IMG/VR virus record: IMGVR_UViG_3300005826_000294
Span: 1 to 64,000 of that record
From: a virus
DNA: 64,000 nt
Direction: 5' to 3' (one strand)
Shown here: positions 7,114 through 13,207 of the stretch, one piece after another
How positions within the stretch are numbered: the stretch's first letter is position 1
How the letters are laid out: every line of letters starts with the position of its first letter
Notes under the pieces: generated by a model
Databases searched by the model: none
What the model was told of the DNA's origin: nothing
What the model saw: the letters and a program-made list of their open reading frames with translations, nothing else
Translations under genes and position numbers: made by a program

Positions 7114-7547
7114 CCTAGCACCTCCAGTTTCCTACATCTCCACTTATCTCCTGCCTTGTGCAGATTTTTCCTTCTGCATCTCACACGCACGATACGTCGC
7201 CTGGGGTAGTTTTTTTCCAACCATTCCCTGCTAGAGAGGTAGAGACCAGGATTACGCTTTGTATTAGATGTAGAGAAATAAGGGGCTGTGTGTTTCCCTA
7301 AGATGTAATATGTTCTCCCGGATGTGACTGACTTCTCCACCCGCCATCCGTAGACCCAGCATGTGTCGCTGATGGACATTTCTGTCAGGTATGACTCGCG
7401 GAAGTTCGCCCAACGCAGATTCGCCCTAATGAGGTCTATCCCGCTGAAGTCTGACTCGCAGAGGTATGACTTGCGAAAATCCATACAACGCAGGTCCGCC
7501 CTCGGATAAATTTCGTACTCAACTCCGTTTTTATTTTTGATCTTCAT
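7110..7547 (-). CDS. DUF5758-like protein with short pentapeptide region
   Basis: 145 residues. Start MKIKNKNGVEYEI parallels the neighbours, followed by only 5-6 irregular pentapeptides, then the C-terminal domain with YGWRVEKS, TAPYFSTSNTKRNPG, LSSREW and IVRVRCRR. It is first of a tandem triplet of related genes joined by 4-nt overlaps and is probably closest to the ancestral form. Function unknown. Confidence 0.8.
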   Translation of the reverse strand: MKIKNKNGVEYEIYPRADLRCMDFRKSYLCESDFSGIDLIRANLRWANFRESYLTEMSISDTCWVYGWRVEKSVTSGRTYYILGKHTAPYFSTSNTKRNPGLYLSSREWLEKNYPRRRIVRVRCRRKNLHKAGDKWRCRKLEVLG

Positions 7548-7657
7548 TCGTTCACATACCTTTGATGAAATGTTTTACCAACTAAAGTTTTAATAAAAAA
7601 TCATTTTCATGATTTTTTTTTGGTTGTTTTACTATATTATTTTTAAAATTTTAAAAC

Positions 7658-7768
7658 TTACTCATCTACTTTTAAATTTAATTTGATATATTTCTGTGTA
7701 TCAATAATAAATATATGTTCACTATAATACACCAATCTATATTCATTGTTTTTTCTTATTAAATATAA
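7658..7768 (-). pseudogene. Coding remnant abutting a tRNA 3' end
   Basis: A frame of about 36 codons without a start runs from the 3' end of the tRNA-Met-like gene to TAA at 7658 (includes NNEYRLVYYSEHIFIIDTQ). Composition looks protein-like. It seems to be the 3' end of a lost gene left after tRNA insertion or deletion. The rest of 7548-7657 is AT-rich with nothing recognisable. Confidence 0.35.
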
Positions 7769-7769
7769 A

Positions 7770-7842
7770 TTGGTTCAATAGGACTTGAACCTACAATTTT
7801 CCGATTATGAACTGGGAGCTCTACCAATTTAACTATGAACCA
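7770..7842 (-). tRNA. tRNA-Met-like (CAT), weak anticodon stem
   Basis: Acceptor TGGTTCA/TGAACCA pairs fully, T arm GTAGG-TTCAAGT-CCTAT is good, anticodon loop is TTCATAA. The anticodon stem CCCAG/TCGGA has two mismatches and the D stem one. CCA is not encoded. It could be Met or Ile2-type (CAT). Probably decaying. Confidence 0.6.
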
Positions 7843-7864
7843 TAAACCTATTAAATTATGAATT

Positions 7865-8314
7865 CTACAACAACTTCAATTCTACAGATATTTTCAAATC
7901 TTTGTTGTTCTCCAGTTCTTTCACCATTTCTCGAATATCTTCGGGAAGAGCTTTTCCGCAATATGTATTATTCTGTTTTTGTAACTCCTTTACTAGTGCT
8001 ACGGTTTCTTTCAAACCTTTTTTAGTATAGTTTCTTATTATTTTTACTGTTTCAGAAAAAATGACTTCACCTACAAAAGTCATATAGAATGCAACCTTAT
8101 TTTTGTCCAATTTTTCTTTCTGAACCGAAACTTTGTCTTGAAAACGATTTATTTGATACTCATCTGCAGCCGACAATCCAACGACCTCAGTGACCTTTTT
8201 CTGAATCAATTCCAAAAACTTCTTGGCTTCCTAATTCTCAACCAACTTACCATTGATCTCCCAAAACTTCATGGAATTCAACATCACAGAAATGGATACC
8301 AACAAATCATACAT
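7865..8314 (-). pseudogene. bL12 C-terminal-domain-like protein with in-frame amber
   Basis: ATG 8314 follows AAGGAG and reads 27 codons (MYDLLVSISVML..., LVEN), then TAG at 8231-8233, then EAKKFLELIQKK in the same frame to 7865. The C-terminal 75 residues (KIIRNYTKKGLKETVALVK, then PEDIREMVKELE and ISVEL) resemble the C-terminal domain of ribosomal protein bL12, which binds translation factors. The amber could be a null mutation, since an internal ATG would still give the domain, or suppressed. Assignment rests on pattern resemblance only. Confidence 0.5.
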
Positions 8315-8332
8315 TTTTTCTCTCCTTGATTT

Positions 8333-8400
8333 AGTACCACAGTAGAATTCGGACCTACATGCCCTTTAATTCCGTCACTAGCCATTAGGCTACCGTGACT
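8333..8400 (-). pseudogene. Leu-type tRNA pseudogene
   Basis: Minus-strand sequence aligns to the tRNA-derived gene at 9715-9773: same 3' end GTGGTACT, T-arm-like GTAGG-TCCGAAT-TCTAC, a TTAA at the anticodon position and GGTAGC near the 5' side. The anticodon stem does not pair and the acceptor has two mismatches. A fossil tRNA-Leu is the best reading. Confidence 0.45.
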
Positions 8401-8674
8401 AACTATTTATCAAAAAATATTCTATACTTCCTATTTAAATAACTGAATTACAAATCAGTTTAATATTGACGGAGAAGGAATCGAACATCATTTCCATCAA
8501 AAACCAGATCCAAGCTAAAACAAACCACACGACGTTTGATGATAAACGTTTTTCCTCTTCGTTTATAAACACTTACATGTATTAATTGATACCACTAAGT
8601 TATAAAAGTATACGAATATGAATTTATACGCCCTTTTGGAAAAAAATTTTCTATAACAAAATTGGGATTAGTGA
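8401..8674. other. Non-coding stretch with tRNA fragments
   Basis: No credible gene. Around 8468-8490 the minus strand carries TTCGATTCCTTCTCCGTCAA, the T-loop and acceptor 3' half of a tRNA like the one behind 10912-10953, but the 5' half is unrecognisable. Around 8440-8460 is a hairpin AACTGA/TCAGTT resembling an anticodon arm. Confidence 0.4.
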
Positions 8675-8736
8675 TGAAACCTGCTGGAGTCGAACCAGCT
8701 TCCGCCTTGGCGCTGTCCCATTGACAGATAGGTTTC
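8675..8736 (-). tRNA. tRNA-Gly-like gene lacking the anticodon loop
   Basis: Acceptor GAAACCT/AGGTTTC, D arm CTGT-CAATGGG-ACAG and T arm GCTGG-TTCGACT-CCAGC are perfect. The anticodon arm is only GCGCCAAGGCG. Inserting TTGCC would restore GCGCC-TTGCCAA-GGCGG, a Gly (GCC) arm, so a 5-nt slip between two GCC repeats explains it. All other arms are undamaged, so the loss is recent or the RNA has another use. It cannot decode. Confidence 0.75.
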
Positions 8737-8750
8737 GATTGAAATTATTT

Positions 8751-8782
8751 AATCAGTCAACTAATCAGTCAACTAATCAGTC
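8751..8782. repeat. 12-bp tandem repeat at a gene end
   Basis: AATCAGTCAACT is present 2.7 times in tandem, starting just after the degenerate tRNA-Gly and ending across the stop codon (8777) of the next gene. A simple slippage product. Confidence 0.85.
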
Positions 8783-9331
8783 GGTATAACTATCTGTTAA
8801 GATATAAGTTCCGCAGTCCATTACACCCCAAGGTGGAAGACCAAAATATTGAAGAATAATGCGACGCTCCTCTTTCGAAAAAGGCGCATTACTTCTCTTC
8901 TTAATTTTAGAAGAATACTGATGAGTATATTTTCTGGTTTCGAGCATCAGAAGACTATCAACAATCAACTTCCGTTCAGCTTGCTCAACTTTCCAGACTT
9001 CCGCCTTTTTATGATGTTCTTCATTCGCAGCATCCCATTTGGCTTTGATGATTTTTGATGCCCTGTGAACAGCATCTTCATCCATGAAGTCTGTGTCAAT
9101 TGGCAACCAAGCACCTCTACCATCAATCCATACACCCGTTTCCACATGGCCAAATGAACAGGTTTCGATCTCTTTGTCGATTAAAACAGGCACAGTCATT
9201 CCAACTTCCATTTTATGACGATTAGAATTAATAAGGATAACCTTACCCTCAGAGAAAGCAACCCACCTATCTCCTCGCCTGGAGATATATTTGATGACTA
9301 CAACTACTGACCACATTGGACGAAGATTCAT
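8777..9331 (-). CDS. Hypothetical protein
   Basis: 184 residues; ATG follows AGGAGTAAAAG. N-terminal 75 residues look beta-rich (WSVVVVIKYISRRGDRWVAF, then a GMTVPVLIDKE turn). A charged helix (about 95-125) and a C-terminal segment ending PPWGVMDCGTYILTD follow. Base composition is richer in GC than the operons to the right, as in its neighbours up to 12 kb. No family recognised. Confidence 0.7.
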   Translation of the reverse strand: MNLRPMWSVVVVIKYISRRGDRWVAFSEGKVILINSNRHKMEVGMTVPVLIDKEIETCSFGHVETGVWIDGRGAWLPIDTDFMDEDAVHRASKIIKAKWDAANEEHHKKAEVWKVEQAERKLIVDSLLMLETRKYTHQYSSKIKKRSNAPFSKEERRIILQYFGLPPWGVMDCGTYILTDSYTD

Positions 9332-9378
9332 CTTTTACTCCTCTTGCTGTTGATATGGTTCTATTATGTTATATATTA

Positions 9379-9489
9379 TTATGGTGTTGTTATCTTATAG
9401 AGACATGTACACATATATATGTATACTTATCTATATATCTTTGGTTATACGAAATTTTCCAAAAAACTAACTCTACTACGTAAGTACCC
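9379..9489 (-). promoter_or_regulatory. Conserved non-coding block, copy A (pairs with 12261-12367)
   Basis: About 110 bp aligns to 12261-12367 with shared cores GAGACATGTACACAT and GTTATACG and a common layout. Both lie upstream of minus-strand genes after a tRNA or hairpin. Promoter or operator function is the natural guess. The rest of 9332-9625 has no gene. Confidence 0.5.
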
Positions 9490-9587
9490 CATGGGTCCCC
9501 TATTTCCCCAAACGATTTTACGGGTTCCCCGGAACTTTCTTCACTTGGCTTATAAGATTTGTTTTTGTAAGTAAATAAAGGATCATG

Positions 9588-9616
9588 ACCAAAAAAACCA
9601 TGATCCGGAGTCATAA
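9588..9616. terminator. Hairpin GGATCATG/CATGATCC
   Basis: An 8-bp perfect inverted repeat with an A-rich loop, located just downstream of tRNA-Lys 9626-9701 on the minus strand. It probably ends or processes the tRNA transcript. No U-run is evident. Confidence 0.5.
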
Positions 9617-9625
9617 AAATTATAT

Positions 9626-9701
9626 TGGTGAGAGCGGAGGGGTTCGAACCCTCGACCTACAGATTAAAAGTCTGTTGCTCTTCCAGCTGAGCTACACTCC
9701 C
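9626..9701 (-). tRNA. tRNA-Lys (TTT) with encoded CCA
   Basis: Complete cloverleaf: acceptor GGGAGTG/CGCTCTC, D arm GCTC/GAGC, anticodon stem ACAGA/TCTGT with loop CTTTTAA, T arm GAGGG-TTCGAAC-CCCTC, discriminator A and encoded CCA. It is the only clearly CCA-encoding tRNA in the window. Close relative at 13208-13280. Confidence 0.95.
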
Positions 9702-9714
9702 ATAAAAATCTTAG

Positions 9715-9773
9715 TACCACGGGTGGGATTCGAACCCACACTGAACGGATTTTAAGTCCGTTGCTACCGTGGT
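9715..9773 (-). tRNA. tRNA-Leu-like (TAA) lacking the D arm
   Basis: Acceptor ACCACGG/CCGTGGT pairs perfectly, anticodon stem ACGGA/TCCGT has loop CTTAAAA, T arm GTGGG-TTCGAAT-CCCAC is perfect. Only five bases (TAGCA) link acceptor and anticodon arm, so there is no D arm, and no long variable arm as class II Leu tRNAs have. The 5' end lies 8 nt after the stop of the gene at 9781. It may be a deletion remnant or a minimal tRNA. Confidence 0.65.
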
Positions 9774-9780
9774 TAAACTT

Positions 9781-10251
9781 CTACACTATTATCTCCCAAC
9801 CCTTCATTCTCATTTTTTCCTCCCTCTTGTCAGTACACCTAATAAGTTTACGGGCTTTACCATTCCTTATGTTTTCAAGTATCTTTGGAACACTTAAATA
9901 ATCTAGAAAAGAGTTTAATCCATATCTGTTTAGTCGCAATGTATTAATATCGAAATCCGGAGAGAACACCAGATTTGACACTACATCAATTTGCATCTGT
10001 TCATCTCCGTGAACAACAAACCTTTCAAGATGAATACTATTATCATAATTACTACAATAATATTCAAGTGCCAAAACTCCAAATGACCCAAAATGACGTA
10101 GCAAAAACTTCTTAAAACTAAATCGATATTTTGGATCGATACAACAATCGATGTCATTTGTTGACTTACCGGCAATTGTGTCTCGTACATAACCTCCAAA
10201 CACAAAACCAAAGTTGTTAGCAATTTCATTTACGAGTTCTTTTTTATCCAT
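9781..10251 (-). CDS. Small nucleotidyltransferase of the CCA-adding/poly(A) polymerase superfamily
   Basis: 156 residues. ATG 10251 follows GGAGG; an in-frame GTG upstream is rejected. The N-terminus has FVFGGYVRDTIAGKSTNDID, matching the class II nucleotidyltransferase signature GGxVRDxxxG...DxD, with DID as metal ligands. A later D in MQIDVVS fits the third carboxylate. At 156 residues it lacks the body and tail of real tRNA nucleotidyltransferases, so it is either minimal or uses another substrate. It is flanked directly by tRNA genes (8 and 21 nt away), most of which lack encoded CCA, which suggests tRNA end repair. Inference only. Confidence 0.72.
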   Translation of the reverse strand: MDKKELVNEIANNFGFVFGGYVRDTIAGKSTNDIDCCIDPKYRFSFKKFLLRHFGSFGVLALEYYCSNYDNSIHLERFVVHGDEQMQIDVVSNLVFSPDFDINTLRLNRYGLNSFLDYLSVPKILENIRNGKARKLIRCTDKREEKMRMKGWEIIV

Positions 10252-10272
10252 GATGGCCTCCACATATGGTGA

Positions 10273-10344
10273 TACTCCGGGTGGGACTTGAACCCACGCT
10301 CTGTCGCTTATAAGGCGACTGCTTTACCACTAAGCTACCGGAGT
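10273..10344 (-). tRNA. tRNA-Ile (TAT)
   Basis: Acceptor ACTCCGG/CCGGAGT, D arm GCTT/AAGC, anticodon stem GTCGC/GCGAC with loop CTTATAA, T arm GTGGG-TTCAAGT-CCCAC, discriminator A. CCA is not encoded. It reads ATA codons, which are common in this AT-rich genome. Confidence 0.92.
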
Positions 10345-10352
10345 TCTTTAAC

Positions 10353-10655
10353 TTAAAGTTCAGGAAGAAGATCTTTCAATACTTCCCAATTCTTATTCCT
10401 TGGCATACTCTTTCCCGTTTCCCAAAGGGAAATCGTTACATTAGAAACTCCCACTAACTCTGCAAATTCTGCCTGAGAAAACTTGTGGTGTTTCCTTAAC
10501 TTCCTAAGCCGTGAAGAAAAGTCGTTTGTGCAAAGTTTTCTAGAAATAACTTCACACTTTCTTTCCTTTAAAAGACGATTCATTTTCTCGGCCGCGGCAA
10601 TACGAACCTCAATTGGTAAGTTCATATCATTTTGAGCCTTTAATAACTCTTCCAT
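10353..10655 (-). CDS. XRE-family helix-turn-helix protein
   Basis: 100 residues; ATG follows AAGGAGG. The C-terminal 50 residues form a Cro/CI-type HTH (LRKHHKFSQAEFAELVGVS, then ISLWETGKSMPRN). The N-terminal 45 residues are a charged helix, possibly for dimerisation. Likely a DNA-binding regulator, perhaps of the nearby tRNA/accessory genes. The bent HTH fold can also be an antitoxin; no toxin partner is recognisable. Confidence 0.85.
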   Translation of the reverse strand: MEELLKAQNDMNLPIEVRIAAAEKMNRLLKERKCEVISRKLCTNDFSSRLRKLRKHHKFSQAEFAELVGVSNVTISLWETGKSMPRNKNWEVLKDLLPEL

Positions 10656-10665
10656 TGTGGCCTCC

Positions 10666-10851
10666 TTAACACATTCCTGTACATGCCCGGTGATACTCTT
10701 CCTCGATCTTACTCATTATTTTTGTTGCCTCCCTTACTCCACTACACTTCCTCTCTTCCAAAATGTTATTACCCTGAATAACTTTAACGGTTTTGCCGTT
10801 GTAAATAAAATTCAAATTAAACAATGCAACTTCTCTCTTGATGATTTCCAT
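10666..10851 (-). CDS. Small hypothetical protein
   Basis: 61 residues. ATG 10851 is preceded by GGAGGAGA; the upstream ATG lacks a site. Begins MEIIKREVALFNLNFIYNGK and has a central KVIQGNN turn and a C-terminal charged helix with two Cys. Directly upstream of the HTH gene (10 nt). No family recognised. Confidence 0.65.
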   Translation of the reverse strand: MEIIKREVALFNLNFIYNGKTVKVIQGNNILEERKCSGVREATKIMSKIEEEYHRACTGMC

Positions 10852-10911
10852 TGTCTCCTCCATTTTGTGGTTCCTTAATGAACAAATAAAATATTCATCA
10901 TATTTTTAATA

Positions 10912-10953
10912 TTGACGAAGAAGGAATCGAACCTTCATAAACCATTTCGTCAA
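10912..10953 (-). other. tRNA acceptor/T-arm minihelix
   Basis: The minus strand has TTGACGAA at the 5' side and TTCGTCAA at the 3' side (8-bp stem) enclosing a nine-base linker and a canonical T arm GAAGG-TTCGATT-CCTTC. D and anticodon arms are absent. It starts 8 nt after the stop of the gene at 10962. A tRNA deletion remnant or a terminator-like hairpin. Confidence 0.7.
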
Positions 10954-10961
10954 CCTTTTAA

Positions 10962-11798
10962 TTAAATAGACTTAAACAATAATCTATTCAAATCTTCCAT
11001 CGAAAGTCTCTCCTTCGTTTTTGCGATAAATCCGCCCGGATGGGCGAATAATACTTCCTCTTCATTAACAATCTTAGAAAAGTCTACCTTAGGGTGATCG
11101 TTAAATCTATATAGTGACCATCCTTCCCCCCTATTGTCATAGGAAACCATTGCTCCAGCATTAGGATATTGAGTCTTTTGAATATATGAAACTACACCCA
11201 TATCTGAATTAGAAAGTCCTTTTTCTACAATCAAAACATCCACTCCATTAAGCCAAATAAAATTAATTTCTTCCTTCAAACTTTCCATCCCCTTATACCA
11301 TTCCTCCGCGTTCTTTACCAGTTGCTCTCCAATCATGGAAAGCATAGTATAAAGATCACTTCCTACCTCAATATTTCTCTTTTTTGAAACCATATTCATA
11401 ATTGCTTCATCGACCGGAGACCAAAGACTATCAGTCCAATCATTTGGAAGACCAAGTCTCTTGGCGACCTGGAATGGACCTTTGCTATCCATTTCCATGG
11501 ATGTATCCCACCACATCAAAGAACTAAAACACTTATAAAGACTTGGAAATACTCCTAAGAGAAAATACCCAAACCCCCACGCCGGGTCATCGTCCCTTTT
11601 AAGTTGATGATGATCATAATTATTCAATTTAGGTTCGTGCTGATTCCCAACATCGACTACTAATACCTCAGGATCATTCAACTCTTCCTCTGTAGGATCC
11701 CTACGGAAAATGGAAATCGCCATCTTGAAGGCCACAATGGCCATTGTAAGAAAATCATCTCGATGTGTTGGACCTGAATGTACAATCAACTTTTTCAT
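10962..11798 (-). CDS. MYG1/UPF0160-family phosphoesterase-like protein
   Basis: 278 residues from ATG 11798 (AAAGGAAAGAC upstream). The N-terminus has HSGPTHRDDFLTMAIV, then VVDVGNQHEPKLNNYDHHQ, matching the MYG1 pattern HNGxFHxDE...DVGxxYDxxxxxYDHHQ of DHH-related metal-dependent hydrolases. The C-terminus has FAHPGGFIAKTK, also typical. The eukaryotic member is reported to be a 3'-5' RNA exonuclease. Among so many defective tRNAs an RNA-processing role would fit, but this is inference. The loss of DE in favour of DD is conservative. Confidence 0.78.
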   Translation of the reverse strand: MKKLIVHSGPTHRDDFLTMAIVAFKMAISIFRRDPTEEELNDPEVLVVDVGNQHEPKLNNYDHHQLKRDDDPAWGFGYFLLGVFPSLYKCFSSLMWWDTSMEMDSKGPFQVAKRLGLPNDWTDSLWSPVDEAIMNMVSKKRNIEVGSDLYTMLSMIGEQLVKNAEEWYKGMESLKEEINFIWLNGVDVLIVEKGLSNSDMGVVSYIQKTQYPNAGAMVSYDNRGEGWSLYRFNDHPKVDFSKIVNEEEVLFAHPGGFIAKTKERLSMEDLNRLLFKSI

Positions 11799-11835
11799 TG
11801 TCTTTCCTTTCGCGTTGTTGTGTTGATTTAAAAAT

Positions 11836-11955
11836 CTATCCGCAACGATCCCATCCGGATCCACATGGACATTCATAGTGCCCGTTTTGTCTATTGTTGT
11901 CTAGATAATTAAAATAATAATCATACAACAAATCTTTCACTTCCTTCTCAGACAT
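11836..11955 (-). CDS. Possible SEC-C-like mini protein
   Basis: 39 residues MSEKEVKDLLYDYYFNYLDNN ending in ECPCGSGWDRCG, which resembles the zinc-binding SEC-C motif CPCGSGxxxxxCC. No SD. The frame continues upstream without a start, so it may be the end of a decayed gene. Confidence 0.35.
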   Translation of the reverse strand: MSEKEVKDLLYDYYFNYLDNNRQNGHYECPCGSGWDRCG

Positions 11956-11986
11956 GCTTTTAAGAAGCGAAAGACTTATAACTTCT

Positions 11987-12100
11987 CTATTTTGCAAACT
12001 TCACAAACCCAAGTTTTTCAAGAATCTTTGAAGCTTTGGTTATTCCAACCGTCCCACAAACTTTGTTACAAATCTTGATTGCCTTTTCTGCGTTAATTTT
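11987..12100 (-). pseudogene. Coding remnant
   Basis: A 37-codon frame (KINAEKAIKICNKVCGTVGI and onward, ending FVKFAK) with protein-like composition begins after an in-frame TAA and has no start. Probably the end of a dead gene. The surrounding 12101-12512 holds no gene, only the hairpin and conserved block listed below. Confidence 0.3.
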
Positions 12101-12188
12101 TCTTTACTTTTTCTACTGATTTACACGCAGTTTTGAAAAAAAATTTTTTTATATAAAAATCAGTATTTTGATTTTAATGAGATCTTAT

Positions 12189-12245
12189 TCTATTATCTCT
12201 AATATAGTGAAATCTATAAGACTTGAACATATTAGAGATAATAGA
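12189..12245. terminator. 17-bp inverted repeat hairpin
   Basis: 12189-12205 is the reverse complement of 12229-12245, with a 23-nt loop. AT-rich, between the conserved block at 12261 and the remnant at 12100. Terminator or regulatory hairpin. Confidence 0.6.
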
Positions 12246-12260
12246 TTAGAATAACATATT

Positions 12261-12367
12261 TCTGTTATTATAGTGTTATTGTCTCGTAGAGACATGTACA
12301 CATACACATATCTATATGCCTTTAGTTATACGGCATTTGGCAAAAAATTAATTCTACTATGTGACCA
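12261..12367 (-). promoter_or_regulatory. Conserved non-coding block, copy B (pairs with 9379-9489)
   Basis: Shares GAGACATGTACACAT, GTTATACG and the run toward a C-rich end with copy A. It is also followed (toward higher coordinates) by a hairpin built on ATGATC and then a tRNA. Likely a duplicated regulatory unit. Confidence 0.5.
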
Positions 12368-12437
12368 CCCCCGCCCCTCGTATATACACCTGATATTGCT
12401 CAGGTTTCTTGGGCCCACCCTCGTTTGAAAATAATGA

Positions 12438-12481
12438 TCTTTTCGTGTAAGGTCCTAAAATTACAAAAGATCATTGTCCAA
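12438..12481. terminator. Hairpin AATGATCTTTT/AAAAGATCATT
   Basis: An 11-bp inverted repeat downstream of the tRNA-like gene 12513-12586 on the minus strand, with T-rich edges. Equivalent in position to the hairpin at 9588-9616. Probable tRNA transcript end. Confidence 0.55.
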
Positions 12482-12512
12482 AGGACAAATGATCCAGCGC
12501 CATGATCTTTTA

Positions 12513-12586
12513 ACGGTGTTGTGGGAATCGAACCCACGTCTTTCGAGTCTTTCTGCTCGACGCTCTTCCAGTTGAGCTAAACACCT
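12513..12586 (-). tRNA. tRNA-like gene with 8-nt anticodon loop (Phe-like GAA?)
   Basis: Acceptor AGGTGTT/AACACCG pairs except position 1-72, D arm GCTC/GAGC, T arm GTGGG-TTCGATT-CCCAC. The anticodon stem TCGAG/CTCGA encloses CAGAAAGA, eight bases, with A instead of T at position 33. If the extra base is ignored the anticodon is GAA (Phe). The same eight-base pattern is in the element at 4141, so it predates their duplication. Function uncertain; an 8-nt loop is what +1 frameshift suppressor tRNAs have. Confidence 0.6.
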
Positions 12587-12629
12587 TACATTTTTCTACT
12601 CCTGAACAATATTGAAATTATATGGTGGT

Positions 12630-13001
12630 TTAAACATCATCGGTGAAACTAAACCTGCATTTTTTACAGGTAATTGTTTCTATGTGTCTATTTTTACCAA
12701 GGGATAAAATAAGTATCCCAAGGCCAACACAACCAAGAGGTAAGGTAAGTGTCCCAACCCCATTACCACCAAGAAACAGAACAAGTGCCCCAAGCCTATC
12801 AAGGGACAAGATAGTCCCTAGCCTAGTGCTCCCAATGGATAGACCAACCGAGAATAAGGCCCAAAGTAACCCCATGATTATCAAAACACAAGAAATGAAT
12901 AGTGATCCCGTTGGAACCACATTACGTCGACGTCGATGTAAATCTACATCTACTCCTGCTTCCGAACATTTAGGACAATTTCTGATGTCTGATATATCCA
13001 T
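12630..13001 (-). CDS. Zinc-ribbon membrane protein
   Basis: 123 residues; ATG follows AAAGAGAGAAG. An N-terminal CPKC and C-terminal CKKC could form one zinc ribbon brought together across a membrane hairpin. Residues about 33-103 are hydrophobic, with Gly/Leu-rich degenerate repeats (LSLDRLGALVL, LTLPLGCVGLG). Likely an integral membrane protein; function unknown. Confidence 0.65.
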   Translation of the reverse strand: MDISDIRNCPKCSEAGVDVDLHRRRRNVVPTGSLFISCVLIIMGLLWALFSVGLSIGSTRLGTILSLDRLGALVLFLGGNGVGTLTLPLGCVGLGILILSLGKNRHIETITCKKCRFSFTDDV

Positions 13002-13049
13002 AAACTTCTCTCTTTCAAGTTGAGATTGTTTTCCATGTAATCCTTTATG

Positions 13050-13169
13050 TTATTTCATCAATCCCCTTTCTTTTGCTATGTAATTAGCCCCCTTACACCC
13101 TTTTGAAAACTTAGGTTTCTGGATACTGCTTCCCGCCATACGACGACTTGGTCGGCAAATAGTAACCAT
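13050..13169 (-). CDS. Possible small basic protein
   Basis: 39 residues (MVTICRPSRRMAGSSIQKPK, ending KERGLMK) from ATG 13169 with AGGA 4 nt upstream. The frame is open further upstream without another start. Basic and glycine-rich; no homology known. Could be a remnant. Confidence 0.35.
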   Translation of the reverse strand: MVTICRPSRRMAGSSIQKPKFSKGCKGANYIAKERGLMK

Positions 13170-13207
13170 GACTTCCTGACCATTGATAATCGTCTTCCCT
13201 TTCTATA

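Noticed and set aside
4419-8314. Alternative genetic code with TAG read as an amino acid
   Set aside because: TAG clearly ends many intact genes here (for example at 9781 and 13728), TAA and TGA interruptions also occur, and no CTA-anticodon tRNA was found.
9390-9614. 74-codon minus-strand frame
   Set aside because: No ribosome site, overlaps the hairpin and the duplicated non-coding block, and the matching region at 12261 has no equivalent protein.
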